DNA of 64,000 bases from Faecalibacterium sp. (GCA_020025825.1 JAHHRL010000002.1:62001-126000), one strand, 5' to 3'; positions 19,185 to 28,188 are shown, counted from the first letter of the stretch. Numbers and translations are program-made. Notes: generated from the sequence alone by a model not told the origin.

Positions 19185-20018
19185 CTAGTTGGTAAGGGCT
19201 GTCATCTGTTCTACTGTACAAAACTGATACCCCTGCTGCTTAAACCATTCGATAATGCGTGGAAGTGCTTCTATGGTGGTCTTTGTAACAGCTGTATCAT
19301 GCATCAGCACTACACATACGTCCTTGCCATCGGCCTCTTTTTTTACCGCATTAAAAATTTTTTCTGCACTGGGGTGTCCGCCTATTGCATCTCCCGCACA
19401 TACATTCCAATCCACCCAGTGATAGCCTTTGTTTTCCGCCTGTTCTTTCAGATTTTTCATAATGGACGAGCCGCCGTATTTATGGCTGACCGTGTTTGTA
19501 CTCCCACCCGGAAATCGTAGGTAGTGGATGGATTCCACGTCTACATACGGGCTGATTTTTTGTTTTAATACCTCCATATCCTCCCAAAAAGCTTTTGTAC
19601 TTGCATAGATTTTTTTGTACTCGTGCGTTGCCGAATGAAAAGCAATCTGGTGCCCCTTTTGCACCTCCTGCTCAATCAGGGGCAAATACTTTTCGTTATT
19701 TTCTGCTGCAATCACAAAAAAGGTTGCAGGCACAGCTGCCTCATCCAGTATCGAGAGTACCTCCGGTGTATTTTTACTTGGCCCATCGTCAAAAGTCAGG
19801 CACACAATCTTTTTATTCTGCTCGGTGTCTCCTTCCTTGCTTGCCATAACTGCATTAGCCTGTGCAAACTTTGCATCCGGGACCTGACTAATATCCGCCT
19901 TACAGCAACCAAAGGGTTCTTCCTCTGCTACAAGCCACCCCGCCATTATTACCACAGCAAAGGCTGCTACCCATAACCAAAACTTTTTATTTTTTCGTAT
20001 ACTTCCAACTTTTTCCAT
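19185..20018 (-). CDS. Membrane-anchored polysaccharide deacetylase (NodB/CE4 family)
   Basis: A 277-residue protein with one N-terminal membrane segment (about 13-31) and an extracytoplasmic NodB domain. The five CE4 motifs are visible: TFDDGP, HSATH (metal His pair), RFPGG, DWN near 215 and LMHDT near 245. Such enzymes remove N-acetyl groups from peptidoglycan or other cell-wall glycans, often giving lysozyme resistance or acting in sporulation (PdaA/PdaB). The exact substrate cannot be read from sequence. A GGAGGGAG site precedes the ATG. Confidence 0.88.
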   Translation of the reverse strand: MEKVGSIRKNKKFWLWVAAFAVVIMAGWLVAEEEPFGCCKADISQVPDAKFAQANAVMASKEGDTEQNKKIVCLTFDDGPSKNTPEVLSILDEAAVPATFFVIAAENNEKYLPLIEQEVQKGHQIAFHSATHEYKKIYASTKAFWEDMEVLKQKISPYVDVESIHYLRFPGGSTNTVSHKYGGSSIMKNLKEQAENKGYHWVDWNVCAGDAIGGHPSAEKIFNAVKKEADGKDVCVVLMHDTAVTKTTIEALPRIIEWFKQQGYQFCTVEQMTALTN

Positions 20019-20090
20019 CTTCTCCCTCCTAATCTCATAGAATCGCTTTACAAAAATCTATGTGTCTGGCAGTTAAGATATGAAAAAAGC

Positions 20091-20119
20091 TTGACCTACG
20101 GCCACAGACATGGTATTAT
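20091..20119 (+). promoter_or_regulatory. Promoter of tRNA-Leu
   Basis: TTGACC and TATTAT with a 17-base spacer, 36 bases before the tRNA. Confidence 0.85.
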
Positions 20120-20155
20120 ATTCAAGCGGCTTATGTCGCGCTTCCGCTTTTATAT

Positions 20156-20238
20156 GCGAAGGTGGCGGAATCGGCAGACGCGCACGTTTGAGGTGCGTGT
20201 GGGTAACCTTGGGGGTTCAAATCCCCTCCTTCGCACCA
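20156..20238 (+). tRNA. tRNA-Leu (anticodon GAG)
   Basis: The acceptor stem pairs GCGAAGG with CCTTCGC and ends with an encoded CCA. The anticodon stem CACGT/GCGTG encloses the loop TTGAGGT, giving GAG at 20190-20192. It has a shortened class II variable arm and the T-loop GTTCAAATC. The gene is monocistronic with its own promoter and terminator. Confidence 0.96.
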
Positions 20239-20240
20239 AA

Positions 20241-20272
20241 AACCACTGATTTTTGAATCAGTGGTTTTTTTT
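20241..20272 (+). terminator. Terminator of tRNA-Leu
   Basis: Perfect 11-bp stem AACCACTGATT with complement, four-base loop, then eight T. Confidence 0.92.
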
Positions 20273-20491
20273 GTTAGTGTTATACAAAAATGCCGCTCCG
20301 CAATTTAGAGAAATCCCGGATATAGAAAGCTATGGCCATATCATCAGCCTGGCTTTGAATCAACCTTGCTTTTCTCGCAATCTTCCATGTGTTTGCTTTT
20401 GTGCATGATAGAAAAAGATTGTTTTCCCTTCTAGGAATACAGCAAAAAATGTGATATGATTATTCGCAAACAAACAGATTGGAGCATCTAT

Positions 20492-21022
20492 ATGAGGAAA
20501 ATTGTACTTTATATCGCTATGAGTTTAGATGGATATATTGCAGATAAATCCGGCGGTGTAGATTGGCTTAACGGAGATGGAAGCGAGCCCGAAAACTGTG
20601 GAAGTTATTCCGAATTTAGCAGCTCAATCGACACGGTGGTTTTGGGATATAATACCTACCATCAAATTGCAGCTGAGCTATCCCCGGGCAACTGGCCCTA
20701 TGAGGGGATGCAGTCCTATGTACTTACCCACCGCAAACTGGAAACTCAGAATGAAATTCATTTTGTTGATACAGCTATGGCCGAGTTGCTGACCAAGCTG
20801 AAGCAGCAAGACGGAAAGGATGTTTGGCTCTGTGGCGGCGCCGACATCATTGACCAAGCGTTAAAAGCCAATCTTGTGGATGAACTTACCATCTCCGTCT
20901 TACCCATCTTATTGGGCGATGGGATTCGTCTTTTCCAAACAAACGAAATACCTAAATATTTGACCCTTATCTCCCACAAAAGCTATAACGGCATTGTGGA
21001 TTTGGTCTATCGGGTTAAGTAA
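20492..21022 (+). CDS. Dihydrofolate reductase-family protein (RibD C-terminal-like)
   Basis: A 176-residue Rossmann-like reductase of the YyaP/RibD_C group. It shows MSLDGYIAD near the N-terminus, LGYNTYHQI (the GRxTY-type position), VWLCGGADII (NADPH-binding glycines) and LPILLGDGIRLF. Members are related to DHFR and to the riboflavin reductase but usually have no proven substrate. The start at 20492 has GGAG seven bases upstream; the longer in-frame start does not. It stands alone between a tRNA terminator and a convergent glycosidase gene. Confidence 0.85.
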   Translation: MRKIVLYIAMSLDGYIADKSGGVDWLNGDGSEPENCGSYSEFSSSIDTVVLGYNTYHQIAAELSPGNWPYEGMQSYVLTHRKLETQNEIHFVDTAMAELLTKLKQQDGKDVWLCGGADIIDQALKANLVDELTISVLPILLGDGIRLFQTNEIPKYLTLISHKSYNGIVDLVYRVK

Positions 21023-21143
21023 AAATGTCCGTTTGGGTTTTCTATCTATCAAACAGATATTTTTCTTTGTTAAAGGCAGAAACACAGCTTGCTGGCTTTC
21101 TGTAAGCCGCTGTTTTTATAAAGGTTTCTTTAAGTTTCATACA

Positions 21144-21186
21144 AAAAATGCCCCCAACAGTTCGGACAAACCGACTTGTTGGGGGC
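21144..21186. terminator. Bidirectional terminator between reductase and GH3 genes
   Basis: GCCCCCAACA and its complement form a strong 10-bp stem (21150-21159 with 21177-21186). On the minus strand it is followed by six T and on the plus strand by GTTTTCT, so it can end both convergent genes. Confidence 0.82.
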
Positions 21187-21263
21187 GTTTTCTATTACTG
21201 CTTCTACTGTGTTACCGCCAAAGTGCGGCGATTATCACATAGGTAACAATATCTTAACTGGAA

Positions 21264-23531
21264 TCAGGCAATCACGCTATTCAACGTATTTATCAAGCCT
21301 TCAATCTGTTCCGGGTTTGCTGCGCCGAAAGATACAAGAGCCTTCAGCGGCAGACCTGCAAGCATCGCTTCGGCCATGGCACGGGCAGAGGGGTCTTCGC
21401 TGCCCATCATAGCTCCCACAGCTCCCTGTCCCATCTTTGCCATCATCTGCTGCATAACGGGCGCCGTTCTGGGGTCCTTCAGCAGTTCGCCAAAGGTAGT
21501 AGACATGGATACAACCAGCGGCAAAAGCTTCGTTGTAGTAAACTGTACTTCTGCTGTCAGGCGAATATCATCGCTGGCATGACCAACCAAAACAGCATAG
21601 TTTCCGGAAGGAGCATACCAGTCGCCCAGTTCCTCTACCCAGTAGCTAAGGTCACGTGCAGTAATCTCCATAGAGACCGTTTTTGTTTCACCGGGTTTTA
21701 GGGCAACCTTTCGGAAGCCTTTCAGCTCTTTGTAAGGACGTCCTTCTGTTCCATTGAGGTCACGCACATACAGCTGGACCACCTCTTTGCCTGCAACAGC
21801 GCCGCTATTGGTTACATCCACGCTGATTGTCAGCTTGGATGCATCGTCCATCGTATTAGCGGACAGCACAAGATTACTGTATTCAAATTTGGTATAGCTT
21901 AAGCCATGACCGAATGCCCAGCGAACAGGCATCTCTCTCGAATCATAGTAGCGATAGCCCACATAGACACCTTCTGCGTAGTGGACCTTTTTTCCATCGC
22001 CCGGGAAGTTCAAATAACTGGGCGTGTCCTGTATCCGCAGGGGGAACGTCTCCGCCAGACGACCGCAGGGATTGCATTCGCCCCACAGCAATCGGTCGCA
22101 GGCTTCGCCCACGCCCTGACCGCCAAGGTACATCTCAAGGATTGCAGCCACACGCTCTGCCCACGGGCACTCCACAGGCGAACCGTTGTGCAGAACTACA
22201 ATCGTATTGGGCTGTACCGCAGCAACCGCCTCAATCAGCTTGTCCTGAACCTTGGGGAGATTCATGTGTTTGCGGTCATATCCTTCCGACTCAAAGGAAT
22301 CCGGGAGGCCGGCAAAAATCACGGCAACCTCAGCATTCTTTGCTGCAGCAATTGCATTTTCCAGCCCATTTTCAAGCAGCTCGTCCTTCTCCGTGGAGAA
22401 AGCAGGAACATACGTAATCTCACGATTCTTTGCCTGTGCTGTCTCCAAAGCGGAGGTCACCTTGCTGGGATTGATGTGGCTGGAGCCACCGCCCTGATAT
22501 CTGGGTACTGCGGCAAAGCTTCCAATGTAGGCCACTTTCGCATCTTTTTTCAAAGGCAGTACGCCGTTATTTTCCAGCAGAACAGCACATTCTGCTGCCA
22601 TGTCCACTGCTTTTTCGTGGTCTGCGCTGCGGTCAAAAACAGCATCCGGGTTGCGGTTATCCACATAACTGTAAAGCACCGTCAACAAGCGCTCAACCGT
22701 ACGGTCAAGGATTTTTTCGTCAAGCGTTCCGTCCTTTACCGCTGCTACAATCTTGGCATCATTGACACCGTTGGAAGACGGCATTTCCAAATCGAGGCCG
22801 GCCTTGATTCCCTTAACACGGTCAGCTACAGCGCTCCAGTCTGTGACTACATAGCCTTTGAATCCCCAGTCGTCCCGAAGCACCTTGTTCAGCAGCCATT
22901 CGTTTTCCGAAGCATAGGTGCCGTTAATCTTATTGTAGCTGCACATAATGGTTTTAGGCTGCGATGCCTTAACTGCTTCCTCAAAACCGGGCAAATAAAT
23001 CTCCCGAAGGGCACGCTCAGATACTTCAGAAGAACAGCTCATTCGGTTGAACTCCTGATTATTTGCTGCAAAATGCTTGATGCTGGTTCCAACATTTTGG
23101 CTCTGGACACCACGGATATAAGCAGCTGCCATCTTGCCTGTCAAATAGGGGTCTTCCGACATATACTCAAAGTTTCTGCCGCACAAAGGGCTGCGCTTGA
23201 TATTAACAGCCGGTCCCAGCAAAATGCTGATGTTTTCTGCCTGACATTCGTTGCCCAGCGTTTCGCCGAGTTTAGCCATCAGCTCTGTATCAAAGCTGGA
23301 GGCTGTTGCGCAGGCCGCCGGGAAGCAAACTGCCACTACACTTTCGTTCAACCCCAGATGGTCAGATTCATCCACTTGCTTACGCAATCCGTGAGGGCCA
23401 TCTGTCATCATAACAGCGGGAATTCCCAGACGTTCGACGGGCTTGGTATACCAAAAACTTGCACCGGAGCAAAGGCTGGCTTTTTCTTCCAGTGTCATTT
23501 TAGAAATCAAAGTTTTTAGATCTCGTTCCAT
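21264..23531 (-). CDS. Glycoside hydrolase family 3 (beta-glucosidase/beta-xylosidase type)
   Basis: A 755-residue GH3 enzyme. The TIM-barrel domain (about 1-290) has MTDGPHGLR near residue 43, KHFAANNQE with the conserved KH near 160 and the nucleophile aspartate in VVTDWSAV near 232. The alpha/beta sandwich domain and a fibronectin type III-like domain (about 560-640) follow. The final 90 residues form a Met/Ala-rich extension seen in GH3 enzymes of gut Firmicutes. No signal peptide is present, so it acts on sugars brought in by the adjacent symporter. Substrate (beta-glucoside or beta-xyloside) is inferred only. Confidence 0.92.
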   Translation of the reverse strand: MERDLKTLISKMTLEEKASLCSGASFWYTKPVERLGIPAVMMTDGPHGLRKQVDESDHLGLNESVVAVCFPAACATASSFDTELMAKLGETLGNECQAENISILLGPAVNIKRSPLCGRNFEYMSEDPYLTGKMAAAYIRGVQSQNVGTSIKHFAANNQEFNRMSCSSEVSERALREIYLPGFEEAVKASQPKTIMCSYNKINGTYASENEWLLNKVLRDDWGFKGYVVTDWSAVADRVKGIKAGLDLEMPSSNGVNDAKIVAAVKDGTLDEKILDRTVERLLTVLYSYVDNRNPDAVFDRSADHEKAVDMAAECAVLLENNGVLPLKKDAKVAYIGSFAAVPRYQGGGSSHINPSKVTSALETAQAKNREITYVPAFSTEKDELLENGLENAIAAAKNAEVAVIFAGLPDSFESEGYDRKHMNLPKVQDKLIEAVAAVQPNTIVVLHNGSPVECPWAERVAAILEMYLGGQGVGEACDRLLWGECNPCGRLAETFPLRIQDTPSYLNFPGDGKKVHYAEGVYVGYRYYDSREMPVRWAFGHGLSYTKFEYSNLVLSANTMDDASKLTISVDVTNSGAVAGKEVVQLYVRDLNGTEGRPYKELKGFRKVALKPGETKTVSMEITARDLSYWVEELGDWYAPSGNYAVLVGHASDDIRLTAEVQFTTTKLLPLVVSMSTTFGELLKDPRTAPVMQQMMAKMGQGAVGAMMGSEDPSARAMAEAMLAGLPLKALVSFGAANPEQIEGLINTLNSVIA

Positions 23532-23549
23532 AGTTTCTCCTTTTATGCA

Positions 23550-24935
23550 TCAGTATTTGTTGATCATCTTGGAATCAGCTTCTTCACGGGTAATCTCACC
23601 GGAATTGCACTTTGCCATCAGTTCAACGTCGTGGTCATTCAGCTTGTACTGGCGCAGAATAATCAGAGCAATCGTCATACCAACAATAGGCAGGACATTG
23701 GAAATCATCCATAGTTTGTCAGCAAATCCGGCAGCCTGTGCAGCGCCTTCGCCCTCCACAAAGCCGATTGCTGCCAGCATTGCAGAACCAATTGCAACAA
23801 CCAAAGCAGACTGCATCTTTACAAAAAATGTCTGGGTTGCAAACGTGATGCCAGGTGCTGCAATGCCACTCTTGTATCGGCCGTATTCTGCACAGTCGGG
23901 AGTAAACATAAAGTTCAGCGTAGTAGTAAGGCCAACGGGAATTGCAACCAAAGTAGTTGTAATCAGGAATCCTGCAAAGTTGTGGTATCCAACGATAAAT
24001 TTCAAGATAGTCAAAAGCATCGTAGCAACAACGCCACCGTAGTATAGTTTAAATTTGTCAACCTTCTTTGTAAAGACCGGAATAAATACACCGAGAAGAA
24101 TGCTGGGCAGGATACCAATAATAGCGAGCAGACCCTGAATTGCCTCATTGCCCAGGCAATATCTGGCGATATACATACCCAAATTGGAAGCAATGTTCAG
24201 CGAGCCGACAACCAGCATTGCACTATAGAAAATCAGCAGGTACTTATTGGTTTTCATGTATCGGAACATTTCCTTAAGGCCAACCGATTCTTCCTGCTCA
24301 GCAGAGGGTGCAACTCTTTCCTTTGCGCTCAGGCAAATGGGCAGCATCGTAATAGCGCCAATTACAGACAGCATAATTACGGTAGCAGTCCAACCACCCA
24401 GCATAGAGCGGAACGTGGGGATAACTACCATGATAATCATAGCAGCAACCATGGCGCAAACACGGCCAATCGCATTCAGGGTTGTGCGCTCCTGCTGGAC
24501 GGATGTTATGGTAGTGACCAAGCCGAAAATAGGCACATCACAGATGGTGTATGCGGTATCCCACAGGATATAGGCTACACAAGCCCATACAATCTTGAAT
24601 GCTTCGGAAGCTTCTGTCGGAATTGCAAACAAAAGGCAGGTTGCCACAGGGATTCCAACTAGGGAAATCCGCAGCCACGGCAGGAACTTACCTTTCTTAA
24701 AATGTACACGGTCAATCAAGCCGCCAAAAATCGGGTCGTTTACAGCGTCCCACACTTTAACCACCAGTGCAATTCCTGCTACCGAAAGTGCAGAAATACC
24801 GACATCGGTAAAATAGGTGTTCATGTACATAAAGATCAGCATAAAAAAGATATTCTGACCTAGGAAGTACAGACCGTAACTGGCCTTTTCCATACCAGTT
24901 ACCATTCCTTTTGTTTTTGTTGCATTTTTACTCAT
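23550..24935 (-). CDS. GPH-family glycoside:cation symporter (MelB-like)
   Basis: A 461-residue transporter with about 12 membrane segments. The N-terminus KASYGLYFLGQNIFF and the loop DAVNDPIFGGLIDR (conserved NDP motif) are typical of the glycoside-pentoside-hexuronide:cation symporters, which include XynB/XylP-type xyloside carriers. AGGAGG precedes ATG 24935; a longer in-frame start has no site. It lies upstream of and 18 bases from the GH3 gene, forming a two-gene uptake and hydrolysis operon divergent from the AraC regulator. Confidence 0.92.
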   Translation of the reverse strand: MSKNATKTKGMVTGMEKASYGLYFLGQNIFFMLIFMYMNTYFTDVGISALSVAGIALVVKVWDAVNDPIFGGLIDRVHFKKGKFLPWLRISLVGIPVATCLLFAIPTEASEAFKIVWACVAYILWDTAYTICDVPIFGLVTTITSVQQERTTLNAIGRVCAMVAAMIIMVVIPTFRSMLGGWTATVIMLSVIGAITMLPICLSAKERVAPSAEQEESVGLKEMFRYMKTNKYLLIFYSAMLVVGSLNIASNLGMYIARYCLGNEAIQGLLAIIGILPSILLGVFIPVFTKKVDKFKLYYGGVVATMLLTILKFIVGYHNFAGFLITTTLVAIPVGLTTTLNFMFTPDCAEYGRYKSGIAAPGITFATQTFFVKMQSALVVAIGSAMLAAIGFVEGEGAAQAAGFADKLWMISNVLPIVGMTIALIILRQYKLNDHDVELMAKCNSGEITREEADSKMINKY

Positions 24936-25039
24936 GATTTTCCTCCTTATATATTGCAATGCGCTTAGCCAAACCGCATCGCTTTAGAACCAGTTTTTTC
25001 TATTTTTATATTAAATAGATAGTTTTTCTTTACTGCGTA

Positions 25040-25068
25040 TTGATATTTTATCAATGGTGCCATATACT
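25040..25068 (+). promoter_or_regulatory. Promoter of the AraC-type regulator, with palindrome over the -35
   Basis: TTGATA (25040-25045) and TATACT (25063-25068) have a 17-base spacer. The -35 is the left arm of the perfect dyad TTGATA-TTT-TATCAA (25040-25054), a plausible operator between the regulator and the divergent symporter gene. Confidence 0.72.
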
Positions 25069-25141
25069 GTATATACTATTTTACTGATTCATATACCAAA
25101 ATACTGAATCGGCGCCTATGCACCTGAAACGGGAGGAAACC

Positions 25142-25927
25142 ATGCAGCCAACACAAAAACCATTGTTTGATACTGTAGTAGATAATGCCAAAAATATTAT
25201 CGCAGATGACCTTTCAAATGCGGAATGTACCCCCATCCCCTACCTTGACCGTCAGCGAAGTGAGCAAGCTGTGATGGATTGTATCCAGCTTGGAAATATA
25301 AATTTATTGAACAAATTACTGCAAAGCGATTTGGACAGCCGTACTGAGCCTCACGTCGGGACACTTTCCAAAAACAGTACAAAGCAGCTTCAATATTTGG
25401 GAATCGTCGCAGTTACTTTAGCATCCCGAGGTGCCATCAGCGGCGGTGTGCCGGAGGGCATTGCCCTGGCTCTAAGCGACAGCTATATCCAGCAAATAGA
25501 GCAAATCTCCCAAGTTGACCAGCTTGAATTTTTCTATAAAGATGTATTCCGTGGATTTTGCCAAATCGTTCATAACCACGATACAAAATGCTTAAGTTTA
25601 CCGGTCCGGCAATGCTATGATTATATGTTAGTGCATTTGTACTCCAAACTCACCTTGGACGAATTGAGCCGCGTCTGTCATCTTTCGCCCAATTACATCT
25701 CTGATTTATTCCGTAAAGAGCTAAAGATGGGTGCAATACAGTATTTCCATCACCAAAAAATAAAGCTGGCAGCTTATTTTCTGCTAAACACCAATTCAAC
25801 GGTAGCTGAAATTTCCGCACTTTTGAGCTATTCCAGTCAAAGTAAATTCACCCAGCGATTCAAAGAAACATACGGTGCAACACCGACCAAATACCGAACA
25901 GCACACAAGCAAAAGCGCATAGCATAA
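25142..25927 (+). CDS. AraC-family transcriptional regulator
   Basis: A 261-residue regulator. The C-terminal 100 residues hold the two AraC helix-turn-helix motifs: LTLDELSRVCHLSPNYISDLF followed by the second helix pair ending in FTQRFKETYGATPTKYR. The N-terminal 150 residues are not an obvious cupin and probably sense a sugar or other ligand. GGGAGG lies before ATG 25142. Its place between the symporter/GH3 operon and the glucuronoyl esterase suggests it controls one or both. Confidence 0.9.
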   Translation: MQPTQKPLFDTVVDNAKNIIADDLSNAECTPIPYLDRQRSEQAVMDCIQLGNINLLNKLLQSDLDSRTEPHVGTLSKNSTKQLQYLGIVAVTLASRGAISGGVPEGIALALSDSYIQQIEQISQVDQLEFFYKDVFRGFCQIVHNHDTKCLSLPVRQCYDYMLVHLYSKLTLDELSRVCHLSPNYISDLFRKELKMGAIQYFHHQKIKLAAYFLLNTNSTVAEISALLSYSSQSKFTQRFKETYGATPTKYRTAHKQKRIA

Positions 25928-25943
25928 TGCTAAATCGCAGCCT

Positions 25944-25977
25944 GCTGCCCGTAAAAAGGCAGCTTTATTTCCTTTTT
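25944..25977 (+). terminator. Probable terminator after the AraC gene
   Basis: GCTGCC and GGCAGC form a 6-bp stem with an eight-base loop, followed by TTTATTTCCTTTTTT, 17 bases after the stop. Confidence 0.6.
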
Positions 25978-26118
25978 TGAGAAATATGTACTGTAATATA
26001 TGAGATTTCGCCCTATTCCAATTCATTACCAAACAAAATATCCTGTTTTTCCTGTTTCAAAAAATGAATGATAAAATCGTGCATATTGCTGATTTATTCC
26101 GGTATACGCCAAACTGAA

Positions 26119-26147
26119 TTGAAGCTGAACAAAAAGTACAGTATACT
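26119..26147 (+). promoter_or_regulatory. Promoter of the glucuronoyl esterase gene
   Basis: TTGAAG and TATACT with a 17-base spacer, 34 bases before the ATG, so the esterase has its own promoter. Confidence 0.78.
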
Positions 26148-26180
26148 ATACATATAAATTTTGAAAAGGACGTGACTTAC

Positions 26181-27527
26181 ATGAACTCCGCACACAAGAA
26201 ACACTTTCACTGGTGGTACATCCCACTGGGGCTTGTGGTAATTTTACTGGTGGCCATTTTGGCCTTTGCCCTATGGGCACATCGTTTTCTCCCTTGGAAA
26301 AACATGATTGCTTTCACCAGCAATTTACGGTTAGAGTTGTCAGAGTCTACCAAAAACTATGTGACCAGCGGCGAGCGTGACTATTCCACTCTGCCTGAGG
26401 TACTGACCATGGCAGACGGCACCCCCGTACAGACTGTCGAGGATTTTGCAGCCCGCCGTCAGGAAATTCTGGATCTGTTTGAGCAAAATGTTTACGGAAC
26501 CCTTCCCAAGGATGGTTTTACTACTTCCTTTGAAGTGCTGGAAGAAGGTTCTGCTCTGAATGGTGCTGCAATTCGCCGTCAGGTAAAAATCAGTGTCACA
26601 ACCGACAAGGGTACTTCCGATGCGTTGTTGCTGATGTATCTGCCGCAAAGTGAAAAGCCGGTTCCGGTTGTACTTGGTCTGAACTTTAAGGGCAATCACA
26701 CCGTCTTTGCGGACGAGGCTATCCTGCCCTCCTATTCTACTGAGGCAGACGACGAAACCCTTTTGGAAGAACGTGGCATCAAAGCTGAGCGCTGGAACAT
26801 CGAGCAAGCTATTGCTCGTGGCTACGGCATCGCCACCATCTTCTGCGATGACTTTGCTCCGGACAATGCTGATACCTATAATACCCGAGTAATCTCTCTG
26901 TTTGACGAGCCTGAGTTTAAGGCAGTAGGCGCATGGGCATTTGGCATTATGCGTGGAGTAGACTACCTTGTGCAGCAGCCTGAGGTAGACACCAACCGTA
27001 TCGTGGATATTGGCCATTCCCGTCTGGGCAAGGCCGCAGTGTGGGCAGGTGCCAACGACGAGCGAATCGCTCTTGTAATCTCTAACGATTCCGGAAACAC
27101 CGGTGCTACCCTAACCCGCAGCAACCACGGCGAAACGATGAAGTCCATCAACGCTATGTTCCCGCACTGGTTCTGCACCCAGTATAAGGAGTACGGCGCC
27201 GCTGCCAATGCACTTCCTGTAGACCAGCACTTGTTGTTGGCCTGCATCGCCCCCAGAAAAGTGTATGTTGCCAACGCTAATGATGACCTGTGGGCCGACC
27301 CGCAGGGTGCTTGGAACAGCCTGCTGGCCAGCCGTCCTGCATTTGAACTGTATGGTCAGGCAGTCATTTCTGAGGATTGCCTTGCAGAAGGCGAAACTCA
27401 GCCGCATGCAGGTCAGTCGGTTTGGAGCGCAGATATGGGCTATCACAAGCGTTCCGGCTGGCATGATATTCAAAGTGAGGACTGGGCATTTTACCTAGAT
27501 TATATGGACCAGTACCTGGCAGGCTAA
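26181..27527 (+). CDS. Membrane-anchored glucuronoyl esterase-like alpha/beta hydrolase (CE15)
   Basis: A 448-residue protein with one N-terminal membrane segment (about 12-34) and an extracytoplasmic alpha/beta hydrolase domain. The nucleophile motif GHSRLGKAAVW is the family 15 carbohydrate esterase signature, and the C-terminal HKRSGWHDIQ carries the expected histidine. CE15 enzymes cut the ester between 4-O-methyl-glucuronic acid of xylan and lignin alcohols. ATG 26181 is chosen over a GTG nine bases upstream because AAGGA fits only the ATG. The neighbouring GH3, symporter and AraC genes fit use of xylan side chains; the anchor suggests action at the cell surface. Assignment to the family is strong; substrate is inferred. 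Confidence 0.85.
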   Translation: MNSAHKKHFHWWYIPLGLVVILLVAILAFALWAHRFLPWKNMIAFTSNLRLELSESTKNYVTSGERDYSTLPEVLTMADGTPVQTVEDFAARRQEILDLFEQNVYGTLPKDGFTTSFEVLEEGSALNGAAIRRQVKISVTTDKGTSDALLLMYLPQSEKPVPVVLGLNFKGNHTVFADEAILPSYSTEADDETLLEERGIKAERWNIEQAIARGYGIATIFCDDFAPDNADTYNTRVISLFDEPEFKAVGAWAFGIMRGVDYLVQQPEVDTNRIVDIGHSRLGKAAVWAGANDERIALVISNDSGNTGATLTRSNHGETMKSINAMFPHWFCTQYKEYGAAANALPVDQHLLLACIAPRKVYVANANDDLWADPQGAWNSLLASRPAFELYGQAVISEDCLAEGETQPHAGQSVWSADMGYHKRSGWHDIQSEDWAFYLDYMDQYLAG

Positions 27528-27561
27528 TCCGCTTTTGCAAAGGAACTTGTTCTCAAGATTG

Positions 27562-27592
27562 AATCCGCCCCTTAACGGGGGCGGATTTTTTT
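27562..27592 (+). terminator. Terminator of the glucuronoyl esterase gene
   Basis: Perfect 10-bp stem AATCCGCCCC with complement, six-base loop, then seven T. Confidence 0.92.
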
Positions 27593-27666
27593 AATGGTTC
27601 AGCAAACGATTTTATGCGTAAGTTTTCCGAATTGAACCACATTGCTTATTGTTAAACGGGCGCCCT

Positions 27667-27759
27667 TTAGCTAGGACCAATGTACTTAGGCAATTTCGCA
27701 CTAAAGCGGCTAAAACCGGTAAGCATACGTTTTTTAAGATTAGCATATTCTCTTTTCAT
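27667..27759 (-). CDS. Small basic ORF, 30 residues, unknown
   Basis: Reads MKREYANLKKRM and ends KLPKYIGPS. It begins on the last base of the stop of the preceding small ORF (TAATG) and has AAGGGG upstream. It is strongly basic, with no known match. The coupling and binding site argue for translation, the short length against; I treat it as a candidate. Confidence 0.35.
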   Translation of the reverse strand: MKREYANLKKRMLTGFSRFSAKLPKYIGPS

Positions 27760-27869
27760 TATTCCCCTTTTTCGTGTGCAGCTGATAAGAGTGCCGCTGT
27801 AAAAAAGCCAATCGTAGCACCTAGCACAAGCCCAAAAGCAAACCAACCAAACGAAAAGCACCAACCCAT
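27759..27869 (-). CDS. Small single-pass membrane protein, 36 residues (DUF3789-like)
   Basis: Reads MGWCFSFGWFAFGLVLGATI and ends with LLSAAHEKGE. A single membrane helix rich in Gly, Phe and Trp is followed by a short charged tail, which resembles the tiny DUF3789 proteins common in gut Firmicutes, often on mobile elements. GGGGGA lies nine bases before the ATG. No convincing promoter was found, and no mobile-element gene is nearby, so this could be a remnant. Confidence 0.45.
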   Translation of the reverse strand: MGWCFSFGWFAFGLVLGATIGFFTAALLSAAHEKGE

Positions 27870-28156
27870 ACGATAAATCCCCCTTAGCCTGTATAAATAT
27901 TTTCTCCTGTATCATCAAACGTAACCCTGACTGATGCAAAGCCATTTTTCTGTTACTTCTATTTTGCATCACCCCAGCCTGTATTTTCTGTCAAATATCG
28001 TCATACGACACCTTGCGTAAATTTAATCCGCCTAATTCATAGCTTATTCTATACTTATGTATTCGCCCTGTCTTTTTTGCACACTAGGTAGCCCACACAA
28101 ACTCAGACAAATGTTTTCCCATTATATGCAACCGCTGTACCCCGAATTTTCTATAG
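27870..28156. other. Gene-free stretch
   Basis: About 290 bases between the small ORFs and the methyltransferase terminator. A TTGACA on the minus strand (27989-27994) has no fitting -10. No RNA fold or further reading frame could be supported. Confidence 0.4.
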
Positions 28157-28188
28157 AAAAAGCCCCGATAATCAAACGATTATCGGGG
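28157..28188 (-). terminator. Terminator of the methyltransferase transcript
   Basis: Perfect 11-bp stem CCCCGATAATC with complement, loop of four, followed on the minus strand by CTTTTTCT. T-rich on both sides, so it may act in both directions. Confidence 0.88.

Noticed and set aside
20273..20491. Possible remnant gene between tRNA-Leu and the reductase
   Set aside because: Short open stretches on both strands are interrupted by stops and show no recognisable domain.
25063..26151. Recurrent TACTGTA/TACAGTA-like motifs around the AraC gene as operator copies
   Set aside because: Two of the three occurrences are the -10 regions (TATACT) of recognised promoters, so the resemblance is explained without an operator.
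27649..27876. Plus-strand 75-codon open frame
   Set aside because: It is antisense to the two small minus-strand ORFs, lacks a binding site and starts immediately after an esterase terminator.
27989..27994. TTGACA on the minus strand as a promoter for the small ORFs
   Set aside because: No -10-like hexamer lies 16-18 bases downstream.
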